Shown here: in pieces, positions 9,668 through 18,802 of the stretch
How the letters are laid out: the number at the start of each line of letters is the position of its first letter
Position numbering within the stretch: position 1 is the stretch's first letter
Assembly (NCBI RefSeq): GCF_007293315.1
Contig: NZ_VLXZ01000012.1
Location: 1-64,000, forward strand
Length of the DNA: 64,000 nt
DNA from: Alkalicoccobacillus porphyridii
Lineage (GTDB): Bacteria > Bacillota > Bacilli > Bacillales > Bacillaceae_D
Direction of reading: 5' to 3'
Program-made: the position numbers and the translations under genes
Notes under the pieces: model-generated
The model's input: only the letters and a program-made list of their open reading frames with translations
Told to the model about the DNA's origin: nothing
Databases searched by the model: none

Positions 9668-10567
9668 TTAGGAATCATGACGATGCCTTTTTAATTCAAT
9701 TCCCGTTTTCTCTTCTAGTGGTCGAACAATAGCACTTACATCCTGATGACCATATTTTTGTTTCGCTTCTTCTACCTTCTCTGCGCCAAGCCGAACCATA
9801 TCAAGTGGCATGTTCACCTCGTCCGCTAGAGCTAACGCCAAACCAATATCTTTATGAAGCAAATTAATTGAAAATCTTGCATCAAATTCTCGGTCTAGGA
9901 TGGCGTCCACCGCCCAGTCCATACTTTTTGAGAATCCTGCGCTTTTCTGAATCAGATCATAAGCAATCGCAGGGTCAACGCCTGCCTTCTCTGCCATGAC
10001 ATAGCATTCAGCAAGTGCTGCTTGGTGCACTCCAATTAACATATTATTTAGTAATTTAATGACCGTTCCGCTTCCAACTGGCCCAACGTTTACAATATAT
10101 GAACCATAAGATTTCATTACAGGCTCAGCAAGTAAAAAAGGTTCTTCCTCCCCGCCACACATGATGGTTAACGTCCCTGCATTCGCCCCCATTGGCCCTC
10201 CACTTACAGGTGCATCTAAGAAATACGCTCCCTTTTCCAGTAAAAGCTTGTGGACCCTTTCATTTGTTTGGCGATCTACTGTGGAGTGATCAACAATCAT
10301 CTTACCTGCTGTCGCCCCGGCAATCAGACCCTCTTCCCCTTCATACACCTGCTCAATTGTTTCTGGCAAAGGCAAGCATGTCATAACGATGTCACAGATT
10401 TGCATCAATTCTTTTAATGTTGATGCTTCCTTTGCGCCGTGCTCAACTGCTTGATCAATTGGTCCTCTACTTCTGCTGGCAACATAGGTTTCATATCCGG
10501 CATCAATGAGATGCTTTGCCATTGGCAACCCCATTGTGCCCAGTCCAACAAATCCTACCTTATTCAT
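9668..10567 (-). CDS. ykwC: 3-hydroxyisobutyrate dehydrogenase family oxidoreductase (YkwC-like)
   Basis: An NAD(P)-dependent beta-hydroxyacid dehydrogenase of 299 residues. The N-terminal Rossmann motif GFVGLGTMGLPMA (5-17), the substrate-loop region DAPVSGGPMGA and the catalytic-lysine segment GSGTVIKLLNN are all present. The natural substrate cannot be read from sequence; 3-hydroxyisobutyrate or a related hydroxyacid is typical. Its ATG overlaps the stop codon of the inositol-phosphatase gene by one base (TAATG), so translation is coupled. The operon pair yktC/ykwC-like is not the B. subtilis arrangement. Confidence 0.85.
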   Translation of the reverse strand: MNKVGFVGLGTMGLPMAKHLIDAGYETYVASRSRGPIDQAVEHGAKEASTLKELMQICDIVMTCLPLPETIEQVYEGEEGLIAGATAGKMIVDHSTVDRQTNERVHKLLLEKGAYFLDAPVSGGPMGANAGTLTIMCGGEEEPFLLAEPVMKSYGSYIVNVGPVGSGTVIKLLNNMLIGVHQAALAECYVMAEKAGVDPAIAYDLIQKSAGFSKSMDWAVDAILDREFDARFSINLLHKDIGLALALADEVNMPLDMVRLGAEKVEEAKQKYGHQDVSAIVRPLEEKTGIELKRHRHDS

Positions 10568-11364
10568 TAGTTCTCCTCCCCTACATAAGCTGAGATCATT
10601 TCCCTTTGCAACGAAGGCTTAGCTGCAATAACCGTTCCTCCTTCGAGTAATGAAAGCTTTTTGCCAGCGAATGAAGAAATTCGATATCCCATTTCCTCTA
10701 AAAGAACAGATGCCCCTGCATAATCCCATGGAGATAAATTGACACTGACATAGGCATCTAATCTATCTGCTGCCACATACGCCATTTCTATTGCCGCAGA
10801 GCCATAGGAACGAACACTTCTTGAATCCCTCACAAGTGCTAACAATGGATTCGCGTGAGAATGATGTGTTTCTGTCAGCCAGCGAGCATTTAATCCAATG
10901 ATAGACTCATTAAGGGGTCTGTCTTTACCAGGAATCAGTTCAACTTCATTAACGAAGGCTCCCTCTCCTTGTATGGCAAAAAACATCTCATCGGCCATTA
11001 CATCATAAACAATACCTACTTTTCCTACTCCATCTTCAAAAATACCAATTGAAATAGCGAACTTTATTTTTTGGTGGACAAAATTCATCGTTCCATCAAT
11101 TGGATCAATAATCCATACAATGCCGTCCATACTACTTATTTTTTCTGCTGTTCCCTCTTCTCCAAGAAAATGGTGATCTGGATAATTTTCTTTAATTTTC
11201 TGATAGAAAAAAGCCTCTGTACTCTTGTCTACTTCAGTCACTAAATCATCCGGTCCTGATTTGGCTTCCACCTTAAAAGGATTCGCTAAAGCTTGTTTAA
11301 TGAGATCCGCTGCTTCATAGGTCCAATCACGAGCTTCTTTACCAAGTTCATTCCAATCAGCCAT
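10567..11364 (-). CDS. yktC: Inositol monophosphatase family protein (YktC)
   Basis: A Mg-dependent, lithium-sensitive-type sugar/inositol phosphatase of 265 residues. The metal-binding motifs are clear: GEEG (about 69-72), WIIDPIDGTMNFV, and the C-terminal WDYAG. Family members dephosphorylate inositol-1-phosphate or other phosphomonoesters; the substrate is uncertain. The ATG has AGGGGG upstream. It is first gene of a two-gene unit with the ykwC-like dehydrogenase and lies in the ykt block, as in B. subtilis. Confidence 0.9.
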   Translation of the reverse strand: MADWNELGKEARDWTYEAADLIKQALANPFKVEAKSGPDDLVTEVDKSTEAFFYQKIKENYPDHHFLGEEGTAEKISSMDGIVWIIDPIDGTMNFVHQKIKFAISIGIFEDGVGKVGIVYDVMADEMFFAIQGEGAFVNEVELIPGKDRPLNESIIGLNARWLTETHHSHANPLLALVRDSRSVRSYGSAAIEMAYVAADRLDAYVSVNLSPWDYAGASVLLEEMGYRISSFAGKKLSLLEGGTVIAAKPSLQREMISAYVGEEN

Positions 11365-11474
11365 TATGTAGTCCCCCTAAGGTAAGGTCAATTGAGCATT
11401 TATTCTAATAACACCCTCATTATGCCATAAAACGTTTTAGATGAACACCAAACGCCTTTTAGATAAGAGCAAAA

Positions 11475-11502
11475 AAGCGCACCCTTTAATTGGTTGCGCT
11501 TT
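11475..11502 (-). terminator. Terminator after ykzI
   Basis: An imperfect hairpin (AAGCGCAACC / GGGTGCGCTT) is followed on the minus strand by six T. It lies 24 bp past the ykzI stop. Confidence 0.8.
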
Positions 11503-11525
11503 CATTATTAAATTTTACTTAACTT

Positions 11526-11714
11526 TTATTGAGTGAGTTGTATCCACTCTTCTCTTAGCCGAGCCAAACATAGCTTACTCCTTTTTATAGCTGAAGTGTC
11601 CTGATTAACCATGGCATCATGAAGAGTCATTAACTCGTAATCCAACTCTAATCTTAGTACGGGAAGACGTGTCATCTCATCTTTCTGTTGAACTGGATGG
11701 ATCACTTTCTCCAT
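11526..11714 (-). CDS. ykzI: YkzI-like small protein
   Basis: A 62-residue charged, mostly helical protein located between yktC and yktB, the place of ykzI in B. subtilis, with similar length. No domain of known function is visible. The start is ATG 11714, which has GAAAGGAGTG seven bases upstream; an upstream in-frame ATG is less well placed. It has its own terminator. Confidence 0.65.
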   Translation of the reverse strand: MEKVIHPVQQKDEMTRLPVLRLELDYELMTLHDAMVNQDTSAIKRSKLCLARLREEWIQLTQ

Positions 11715-11906
11715 CTCTCTCACTCCTTTCAGCACACTCAAATCAAAATAATTAAAAATTCTGATTTATATAGCAATTATACTATATTATTAAAAAAATG
11801 CAATCATCAATTCCTTTAAACATGACAGTCACACCATTCGTCATTATGCGATTGCTATGGTACGATAGGAGAAACGTGTCATAGTTTGAAGGAGTGAAAA
11901 GTTCAA

Positions 11907-12548
11907 ATGTTTAACGGATTTAATGGTGAAGATTTTGATGTATTTCAAATAGAGGGCTTAGAACCGCGTATGAAGGCGATTCAAACTCGAATTCAACCGA
12001 AATTTCAAGCCATAGCTGATGAAGTCATTCCTAGCCTGAGTGTACAATGTGGTGAAGAATTTTATACACATATCGCTCAGCATGCTAGAAGAAAGGTAAA
12101 CCCACCTAATGATACATGGGTAGCGTTCGCCACAAATAAGCGCGGCTATAAAATGATGCCACACTTTCAGGTTGGATTATATGAATCCCATCTTTTTGTC
12201 TGGTTTGCTGTGATTTATGAGGCTCAGGTAAAACCACAGCTCGCAAATCAATTGTTAGAAGATGTCGCCAAATGGAACAAGCTGATTCCAAAAGACTTCG
12301 AATGGTCTTTAGATCATATGAAGCCGGAGACAACGAAGCACGCTGATTTTTCAGATACAGATCTGGAATCCATGTTTGTCCGATTACGTGATGTAAAAAA
12401 AGCAGAATTATTATGCGGTATTACGATTGATCGCAATGACCCAATTCTCGGTAACGGAACCGAGCTTATTAAGAAAATCGAGAAAACCTATCAAACTCTA
12501 CTACCATTATATAGAACAGCTCAACAAGCACACGCCGTCACTCAATGA
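11907..12548 (+). CDS. yktB: YktB (UPF0637/DUF1054) family protein
   Basis: A 213-residue soluble protein matching the YktB/DUF1054 family throughout (for example the central DTWVAFATNKRGYKMMPHFQ block). Its function is unknown; structures show an alpha/beta fold but no established activity. GAAGGAGTG precedes the ATG. It is monocistronic and is followed by a 560-bp intergenic region carrying a copy of the dispersed repeat. Confidence 0.88.
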   Translation: MFNGFNGEDFDVFQIEGLEPRMKAIQTRIQPKFQAIADEVIPSLSVQCGEEFYTHIAQHARRKVNPPNDTWVAFATNKRGYKMMPHFQVGLYESHLFVWFAVIYEAQVKPQLANQLLEDVAKWNKLIPKDFEWSLDHMKPETTKHADFSDTDLESMFVRLRDVKKAELLCGITIDRNDPILGNGTELIKKIEKTYQTLLPLYRTAQQAHAVTQ

Positions 12549-12660
12549 GAAAAAAAGGTCGACACAGGACTAGACTGCTTTAGGTGAATGACGTGGTTAG
12601 GACTCACTGATAAAAAGATGAACAATGTCGTGACAGTATAATTGTCCGCTATCTACGAGC

Positions 12661-12699
12661 AAGGAAGACCGACATTAAATTAGAATGTCGGTCTTCCTT
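12661..12699 (+). terminator. Hairpin terminator, probably of yktB
   Basis: Perfect 16-bp arms (AAGGAAGACCGACATT and complement) with a 7-nt loop. It lies about 110 bp past yktB; the following T tract is weak. Confidence 0.6.
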
Positions 12700-12763
12700 G
12701 TATTGCCCTTTAGAAATCGATTAATATTTCTTGCTCTTGCCAAAATCTTTATTAAGATAAAAA

Positions 12764-13002
12764 TAACTTCTTATGTAGGAAAGTTAGCTAGACTCTACGT
12801 GAGTAATTTCTCATACCCTTAATGGCTGCCACTTATCAAATGGTCGAAAATGGAGGGCCGACACGTGCGGGATAAAAAGGATGCCACCGAAAAAGTCATG
12901 TAAAGATCTTTTTTCAGTGACCTCTATTCATTGAGCTAAATCGATGAAGTCGGGTTAGCTCATTACCTTCCCGCGTTAAGCGTGCCCTCATTTTCGGGAG
13001 AG
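12764..13002 (+). repeat. Copy of dispersed intergenic repeat
   Basis: It begins with AACTTCTTATGTAGGAAAGTTA and ends with the CATTTTCGGGAG block. Most of it is the reverse complement of 26024-26217. In this copy the middle carries an extra block (ACCGAAAAAGTCATGTAA) that also occurs at 18585-18601 and 37505-37521. It lies between convergent yktB and yktA. No open reading frame of substance. Confidence 0.75.
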
Positions 13003-13107
13003 ACCTCCACCCTCGTTCATTTTTAATAGTTATAGTTCTATCCTCGTCCTTCTATTAGTTAGTAGCTCTTAGCCTGGCGTGGTATCCCTAACCTACTAGG
13101 TATCATT

Positions 13108-13368
13108 CTATATCTTTATTCGTTCTGTCTCGCCTGCTTTTGCCTTTTTAACAGCCTGATAACAGGAGACTCCTGCTTGTTCATCAAACTCTTTACACAC
13201 TTGCTTCTCTTCACTTTTAGATGGGACGATCTCTTTAAATCGACGGTATCGATTCATCAAATCCTCTCTTTTAATACCACCTTGATAAGCATCCTCCACT
13301 CCTTGAAAAAAGTGAATGACATCGACTACTTCCTCTGTTGACCAATCCAATGATATGGGCATGTTCAT
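13108..13368 (-). CDS. yktA: YktA (UPF0223) family protein
   Basis: An 86-residue helical protein of the UPF0223 family, with the characteristic [16 protein letters not shown]-terminus. No activity is known for the family. AAGGAG lies nine bases before ATG 13368. It is divergent from speA and faces the repeat copy downstream. Confidence 0.88.
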   Translation of the reverse strand: MNMPISLDWSTEEVVDVIHFFQGVEDAYQGGIKREDLMNRYRRFKEIVPSKSEEKQVCKEFDEQAGVSCYQAVKKAKAGETERIKI

Positions 13369-13494
13369 ATTAATTTACTCCTTCCCTCATGTTCCTAGTT
13401 ACAAAGGCTGTTTGATTTGATATACTCAACCTTGTTTTCACTTCACCAAGACCAAACTGGTCTATTACTTCATACTAATAAAGAGGTGTGCCTT

Positions 13495-14976
13495 TTGCCT
13501 AAATCACAACATCTAACACCATTGTTTACTGGGCTCGTTCAACATATCCAGAAACAACCCGTTCAATTCCATATTCCAGGTCATAAACAAGGACTCGGTA
13601 CGGAACCTAATTTCCGGGAATTTATCGGTCAAAACGCTTTATCCATAGATATGATAAATATTGAACCGCTAGACGATCTGCATCATCCATCCGGAATTAT
13701 TAAAGAAGCTCAGGAACTCGCAGCGGAAGCCTTTGGAGCAGATTATACCTTTTTTTCAGTTCAAGGGACAAGTGGTGCTATCATGACGATGATTATGTCT
13801 GTTTGCAGACCGGGTGAAAAGTTAATCATCCCACGCAATGTACATAAGTCCATTATGTCAGCTATTATCTTCTCTGGAGCATTGCCAATTTTTATTCATC
13901 CTGAAATTGATGAAGAACATGGGATTTCTCATGGTGTGACTGTGTCTTCCGTTGAAAAAGCGTTAGAGGCTCATCCTGATGCCAAAGGTTTGCTTGTTAT
14001 TAACCCAACATACTTTGGGGTGGCTGGCGATTTAGAGCAAATCGTTAAGCTTTCACATTCATACGCCATTCCAGTATTGGTGGATGAAGCACATGGTGTA
14101 CACATTCAATTTCACGATGATCTTCCCCTCTCAGCTATGCAGGCGGGAGCTGACATGGCGGCAACAAGTGTGCACAAGCTAGGAGGATCACTTACTCAAA
14201 GCTCCGTATTAAATGTAAGGGAAGGTCTTGTTTCAGCAAAACGTGTACAATCTATAATCAGCATGCTAACAACGACCTCTACCTCTTACCTGCTTTTATC
14301 TTCATTAGATACAGCGCGTAAGCAGCTTGCGATAAATGGAGAAGCATTATTAACTGAAGCCATTTCTTTAGCTCAATACACTCGTGCTCAAATTAATGAA
14401 ATAAAAGGGTTAACGTGCCTCGGCGATTCGATCCTACGTTCTGAATCTGCCTTTGCTTATGATCCTACAAAGCTAATTATTTCATTAAAAGAACTTGGTA
14501 TCACTGGGCATGATGCTGAGGTTTGGCTAAGAGAACATTACAGAATTGAGGTAGAGCTTTCAGATCTATATAATATTCTTTGTATTGTTTCGTTTGGAGA
14601 TACTAAAGAAAAAGTTGATGTTCTGATTCAAGCTTTGCAGGAGCTGGCAGATCAACAGCATCTGCAGTCTAAAGGCACTCAAAAGTCATTGGATATATAT
14701 GTGCCTGATGTCCCAACTCTTGCCCTCTCACCTAGAGACGCCTTTTATGCAGATGTAGAGAGTATTCCATTTCATCAATCAGCAGGACGAATTATCGCTG
14801 AATTTATTATGGTTTACCCACCTGGAATTCCCATTCTCCTTCCAGGTGAAATTATTACCGAAGAGAATCTATCATATGTGCAAAAGAACTTAGAAGCAGG
14901 CTTACCAGTGCAAGGGCCAGAGGATGAATCTCTTCAAACATTGCTGGTAATCAAGGAACAGCAAGCCATTCGTTAA
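13495..14976 (+). CDS. speA: Arginine decarboxylase (Orn/Lys/Arg decarboxylase family, SpeA)
   Basis: PLP-dependent fold-type-I decarboxylase making agmatine, first step of polyamine synthesis in B. subtilis. With start TTG 13495 (GAGGTG six bases upstream) the protein is 493 residues, like B. subtilis SpeA (490); an earlier in-frame ATG at 13417 would add 26 residues unlike the family. Seen: HIPGHKQG near the N-terminus, the PLP-ring aspartate in DEAHGVH (D197) and the Schiff-base lysine in SVHKLGGSLTQ (K228). Substrate by synteny is arginine; lysine cannot be excluded from sequence. A terminator follows. Confidence 0.92.
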   Translation: MPKSQHLTPLFTGLVQHIQKQPVQFHIPGHKQGLGTEPNFREFIGQNALSIDMINIEPLDDLHHPSGIIKEAQELAAEAFGADYTFFSVQGTSGAIMTMIMSVCRPGEKLIIPRNVHKSIMSAIIFSGALPIFIHPEIDEEHGISHGVTVSSVEKALEAHPDAKGLLVINPTYFGVAGDLEQIVKLSHSYAIPVLVDEAHGVHIQFHDDLPLSAMQAGADMAATSVHKLGGSLTQSSVLNVREGLVSAKRVQSIISMLTTTSTSYLLLSSLDTARKQLAINGEALLTEAISLAQYTRAQINEIKGLTCLGDSILRSESAFAYDPTKLIISLKELGITGHDAEVWLREHYRIEVELSDLYNILCIVSFGDTKEKVDVLIQALQELADQQHLQSKGTQKSLDIYVPDVPTLALSPRDAFYADVESIPFHQSAGRIIAEFIMVYPPGIPILLPGEIITEENLSYVQKNLEAGLPVQGPEDESLQTLLVIKEQQAIR

Positions 14977-15010
14977 TATGCTTAACTCAAAGAGACTGCT
15001 TTAACAATAA

Positions 15011-15056
15011 AAAGAGCCGGACAATGTGCAGGTCTTACACACTTTGTCTGCTCTTT
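15011..15056 (+). terminator. Terminator after speA
   Basis: A hairpin with outer arms AAAGAGC / GCTCTTT, continued by an imperfect inner stem, lies about 35 bp past the stop. Confidence 0.7.
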
Positions 15057-15106
15057 CTTAGTTTAAGGAGTATTCAACTACATAGGACCCTAGATTGAGG
15101 ATGGTT

Positions 15107-15943
15107 CTATTTAATCAAAGCTGGATCAACAAATTCATAGTCCTCCGCACGAATACCATTTATAATGTCAGTAAGTGCCTCGTTTGTCCATTGTCGATCA
15201 TGCATTAATAAGTTAGCCCCATCTTGCAAAAACTCACTTGTAACCATTATATCTGCCAAGCTTGCTGCATTTTGATATTCGCTCTCCCAATCATATCCGT
15301 AAGTCCAGTTCATAAGCGTCATCTCTTCTTCTGCTACTAGCTCCCTTGAATAATCTGTATTCGAACCAAACGGAGCTCTGAAAAAACGAGGCCGTTCTCC
15401 GGTTATCTCTTCAACTAGGTTGTTTACTTCAACAATTTCTTCTCTCTGTTCTTCTTCAGACAATAACTTTAAGTCCTGATGAGTCATCGTATGGTTTCCT
15501 ATCTCAAACCCCATGCTATGTATTTCTCTTAATAATTCCTTCTCTTCCTCCGTCTCTAAGAAATGACCATTTACAAAAAAGATAGCTGATACATCATGTT
15601 CTTTTAATGTCTCTGCTATTTCTAGCGAGTAGGTATCTGGCGCATCATCAAAAGTCGCCAGTACAACGTTAGACTCTACATCCTCCAGCGGTTCTACGGT
15701 CCACAATACATCATTTATTTCGTACATATACTCAGGCTCTTCCGATTCTTCATCTATTACTTCTTCAGGTCCAGACGTTCCCTCTTCTTCTGACTGATCA
15801 TTTAATTCTTCATCTTCTATTGGATCATTATCTTCTAATTCTGGCTCTGGAACAGTTTCTGTCGATTGTTGATTTGATACCGTAGATTGACATCCTGCAA
15901 CCAGCAAGACAGTAACTGATCCTAACAGTGGCCAGTTTTTCAT
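15107..15943 (-). CDS. Polysaccharide deacetylase lipoprotein
   Basis: An exported lipoprotein of 278 residues. The lipobox LLVAGC (cysteine 18) is followed by a very acidic, E/D-rich linker (about 30-75) that would hold the domain away from the membrane. Then comes a NodB-type carbohydrate esterase 4 domain: motif 1 TFDDAPD (97-103), motif 2 HTMTH (H151, H155) and motif 3 RAPFG (189-193). These are the metal ligands and catalytic aspartate of peptidoglycan or chitooligosaccharide deacetylases. The acidic linker fits secreted proteins of halo- or alkaliphilic bacilli. In B. subtilis a different lipoprotein (Slp) lies between pdhD and speA. Confidence 0.88.
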   Translation of the reverse strand: MKNWPLLGSVTVLLVAGCQSTVSNQQSTETVPEPELEDNDPIEDEELNDQSEEEGTSGPEEVIDEESEEPEYMYEINDVLWTVEPLEDVESNVVLATFDDAPDTYSLEIAETLKEHDVSAIFFVNGHFLETEEEKELLREIHSMGFEIGNHTMTHQDLKLLSEEEQREEIVEVNNLVEEITGERPRFFRAPFGSNTDYSRELVAEEEMTLMNWTYGYDWESEYQNAASLADIMVTSEFLQDGANLLMHDRQWTNEALTDIINGIRAEDYEFVDPALIK

Positions 15944-16214
15944 TATATCTCCTCCTAATTGACTTACTAACTGATCCTGATTTTAGCAAAAAATACCTAA
16001 ATACGACACGTGTTCTCACCATCTTTTGTTTTTTCTCATAATTCTTATAGAATTGAGAATCTTAAGCTGTATCCACTTAAATTAAATGTGTTTAGATTTG
16101 TCGATTTAAAGGTATACATTATTCTGTTCCAGTATTTCATGCACGATTTGTGATTATTAGCTAATTATGATAGCGTAAGGAACGTTGCACATCTTTTAAA
16201 GGGGAGAAACAAAT

Positions 16215-17834
16215 TTGAAGAAAACGACATCTGTATTCATAATATCCATTATAATATCCATCGCATTCATCTTATGGGGCGTCTTGCTTCCGGAAAATCT
16301 TGATTCAACAACTACATCTATACAAGGATTTATTACTAATCAGATGGGTTGGTTTTACTTGCTAGCAGCCACGTTTTTTGTTGGATTTTCAATCTATTTA
16401 ATATTTAGTCCTTTTGGCAGAATTCGATTAGGGAAGCCTGATGAAAAACCGCAATATAATTTTCTTACCTGGTTCGCTTTCTTATTTACCGCTGGGATGG
16501 GAATTGGGCTTGTCTTTTGGGGTGTGGCTGAACCAATCTCACACTTCAATGAGCCATTTAGAGCAGAGCCTGGAACAAACCAAGCGGCAGCAGACGCTAT
16601 TCAACACTCTATGTTCCACTGGGGAATCCATCCTTGGGCCATCTATTCTGTTGTTGCCTTATGTTTAGCTTATTTTCAATTTAGAAAAGACGAGCCTGCT
16701 ATGTTCAGCTCAATCTTTAGACCGTTAATTGGAAATCGTGTTGAAGGTGGTTGGGGCACGACAATTAATGTATTTGTTGTTATTGCGACTGTATTTGGTG
16801 TTGCTACTTCATTAGGCTTTGGAGCAGCACAAATTGCAGGTGGAATGGGTTATTTATTCCCCGCTATAGCAAATATGAATCAAACCCTATTACAATTTAT
16901 TGTTATTATTGTTGTAACCGTACTGTTTAGCATATCAGCTGTTTCCGGCATTGATCGAGGGATTAGATATCTTAGTAATATGAATGTATACTTAGCAATT
17001 ATCCTGATGCTTTTTATTCTTTTCGCTGGCTCCACAGCCTACATGATGGGTGTATTTACACAGGGAGTCGGGAACTATTTGCAAAATTTCATTGGAATGA
17101 GCTTCTCATTAGATATCTATAATGAAGAAAATACATGGATCCAAGACTGGACTCTATTCTACTGGGCTTGGTGGATCTCATGGTCACCATTTGTTGGTGC
17201 CTTTATAGCACGAGTTTCAAGAGGACGCACCATTAGAGAATTTGTCCTTGGTGTTATCGCTGTGCCTGCTTTATTTGGAGCCCTTTGGTTTAGTGTTTTT
17301 GGTGGAGCAAGTATTGAACTTGAAAGAATGGGTGTTGGTATTAGTGAGGCAATGGCTAATAATGGCGGAGAAGAGGTTGCACTCTTTGCATTGCTTGAAT
17401 CATTTCCATTAAGTATGCTGGTCTCTATAATAGCTCTCATTCTAATCGCTTCGTTCTTTGTAACATCAGCCGATTCTGCAACCGTCGTGTTGGGAATGCA
17501 AACAACTGGAGGCATGCTGAATCCTCCTAGTCCTGTGAAGCTTGTTTGGGGAGTTTTGATCTCAGGGACAGCAGCTGTCCTGCTTACTTCAGAGCAAGGA
17601 TTAGAAGCCCTGCAAACCACAGCTATTATTGGAGCCTTTCCATTCACTTTTATTATGATTATGATGGTAGTGGCACTGATGAAGTCACTAAATAGCGAAA
17701 AACCTTTACTTGCGCAAGATAAAGAGAGACTTCGTCAGGAAAGATCCCGTTTAAAAAGCGAGCAACAACGACTAAAAGAAGAGAAAGAAAAATTTAGAAA
17801 AGCTAAAATTGATAGTTTGAAAAATAAAAAATAA
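16215..17834 (+). CDS. BCCT family betaine/choline/carnitine transporter (OpuD-like)
   Basis: A 539-residue sodium-coupled transporter with about 12 membrane segments. It carries BCCT signatures: GMGIGLVFWGVAEP in the substrate helix and WWISWSPFVGAFIARVSRG. Family members import glycine betaine or choline for osmoprotection; the substrate is inferred. Start is TTG 16215 with AAAGGGGAG upstream. The C-terminal about 45 residues form a highly charged heptad-like helix rich in R, K, E and Q, resembling the osmosensory tails of regulated BCCT carriers such as BetP. It is followed by a terminator and is a single-gene unit. Confidence 0.92.
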   Translation: MKKTTSVFIISIIISIAFILWGVLLPENLDSTTTSIQGFITNQMGWFYLLAATFFVGFSIYLIFSPFGRIRLGKPDEKPQYNFLTWFAFLFTAGMGIGLVFWGVAEPISHFNEPFRAEPGTNQAAADAIQHSMFHWGIHPWAIYSVVALCLAYFQFRKDEPAMFSSIFRPLIGNRVEGGWGTTINVFVVIATVFGVATSLGFGAAQIAGGMGYLFPAIANMNQTLLQFIVIIVVTVLFSISAVSGIDRGIRYLSNMNVYLAIILMLFILFAGSTAYMMGVFTQGVGNYLQNFIGMSFSLDIYNEENTWIQDWTLFYWAWWISWSPFVGAFIARVSRGRTIREFVLGVIAVPALFGALWFSVFGGASIELERMGVGISEAMANNGGEEVALFALLESFPLSMLVSIIALILIASFFVTSADSATVVLGMQTTGGMLNPPSPVKLVWGVLISGTAAVLLTSEQGLEALQTTAIIGAFPFTFIMIMMVVALMKSLNSEKPLLAQDKERLRQERSRLKSEQQRLKEEKEKFRKAKIDSLKNKK

Positions 17835-17837
17835 ATA

Positions 17838-17876
17838 AAGAAAGCTGGAATCTAGTAAATAGATCCAGCTTTCTTT
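17838..17876 (+). terminator. Terminator after BCCT transporter gene
   Basis: Perfect inverted repeat based on AAAGAAAGCTGGA and its complement, five-base-T tail, a few bases past the stop codon. Confidence 0.88.
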
Positions 17877-17988
17877 TTACTCACTATTTCTATTTCATTA
17901 CAATTATGTTACCTAAACGCTTATAGTAAGAAAACATGTTAAACTTTAAATATTGACTAAAATGCGTTTGGATAGGATGTGAGAGAAG

Positions 17989-18390
17989 TTGAACAAATGG
18001 CTGCTGATTGTAAACGTCTGTGCGGTTTTTATTCTGACAAGCTGTGTTGTAGCGTCGACCTCCACTTCTAATCCAATTACAGAACATGATGAGGATACAC
18101 CTGTTACGGTCCTTTTCTCAGATGCTGATAATCCTAACCATGAACAGGAAGCAAATTATTATGATGCACTCATTGAATTGAGCTCACAATACCCTGATGA
18201 AATGCCGGAACTCATTATCGTAGATGCATCTGAACAAGATAAAGTACAGTACTTTGATGTACAGCATTTCCCTACCATTCTTTGCCTAGATGGAGATGAC
18301 ATCTCATTAAGACTGGAAGGAATGAATAATAAAGAAGATATATTAATGAAACTTTCCGGCTTATTTCAACTAGATTTAAAGTTAGGCTAG
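17989..18390 (+). CDS. Small thioredoxin-like lipoprotein without CxxC
   Basis: A 133-residue protein with a signal peptide and lipobox FILTSC (cysteine about 19). The mature part has the layout of a thioredoxin fold: a beta strand PVTVLFSD, and the segment QHFPTILCLDG that mimics the cis-proline loop. No CxxC is present, so oxidoreductase activity is doubtful. Start TTG 17989 has only a modest ribosome site (GAGAGAAG). No close functional counterpart is recognised. A terminator overlaps the stop codon region. Confidence 0.65.
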   Translation: MNKWLLIVNVCAVFILTSCVVASTSTSNPITEHDEDTPVTVLFSDADNPNHEQEANYYDALIELSSQYPDEMPELIIVDASEQDKVQYFDVQHFPTILCLDGDDISLRLEGMNNKEDILMKLSGLFQLDLKLG

Positions 18391-18414
18391 CAGTTGACGA
18401 AAAATGTCAGCTGC
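18389..18414 (+). terminator. Terminator after thioredoxin-like lipoprotein gene
   Basis: Hairpin AGCAGTTGAC / GTCAGCTGCT with a short A-rich loop and seven following T. Confidence 0.88.
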
Positions 18415-18580
18415 TTTTTTTACATAAAATTGAATTAAATGAAAGTTACTAAAACACGCTATGACATCAAACAACGAACTATATCTTACATACATATAAA
18501 TGACGAACAATGCCGCTACAGTATGTTCCACATTCCGTGGCCTCAGCCATTAAAGTGGAAAACATCATTTCACTGCCGGT

Positions 18581-18786
18581 CATACTGAAAAAGTCATGTA
18601 AGAATGAGCTGACTGGCGCCGCTACTGGAGAACCCCTACTCAGATACCATCCAATCCCTCTATATACTTTTGCAAGCGAAGCGGCCTCTTTCCTCGTTTT
18701 AACAATAAAAAAGCTGAACAATGAATGGAGAGAATCTCCAACATTCTTCAGCTTTCCTATTAGTTATAAGACATCTGTCTCAAACT
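18581..18786 (+). repeat. Copy of dispersed intergenic repeat with hairpin end
   Basis: It holds the ACTGAAAAAGTCATGTAAGAATGAGCTGA block also found at 37503-37530, a middle part shared with 33015-33070, and ends with a long hairpin (18710-18755) followed by TTAGTTATAAGACATCTGTCTCA, the diverged form of the TGTCCCAGCC end of the fullest copy. It lies between the convergent ends of the small lipoprotein gene and pdhD. Confidence 0.75.
18710..18755 (-). terminator. Repeat-derived terminator of pdhD
   Basis: Long imperfect hairpin (AAAGCTGAACAATG ... CATTCTTCAGCTTT) about 48 bp past the pdhD stop, with T-rich sequence after it on the minus strand. It belongs to the dispersed repeat family. Confidence 0.7.
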
Positions 18787-18802
18787 CATTTGTTATCTTA
18801 TA

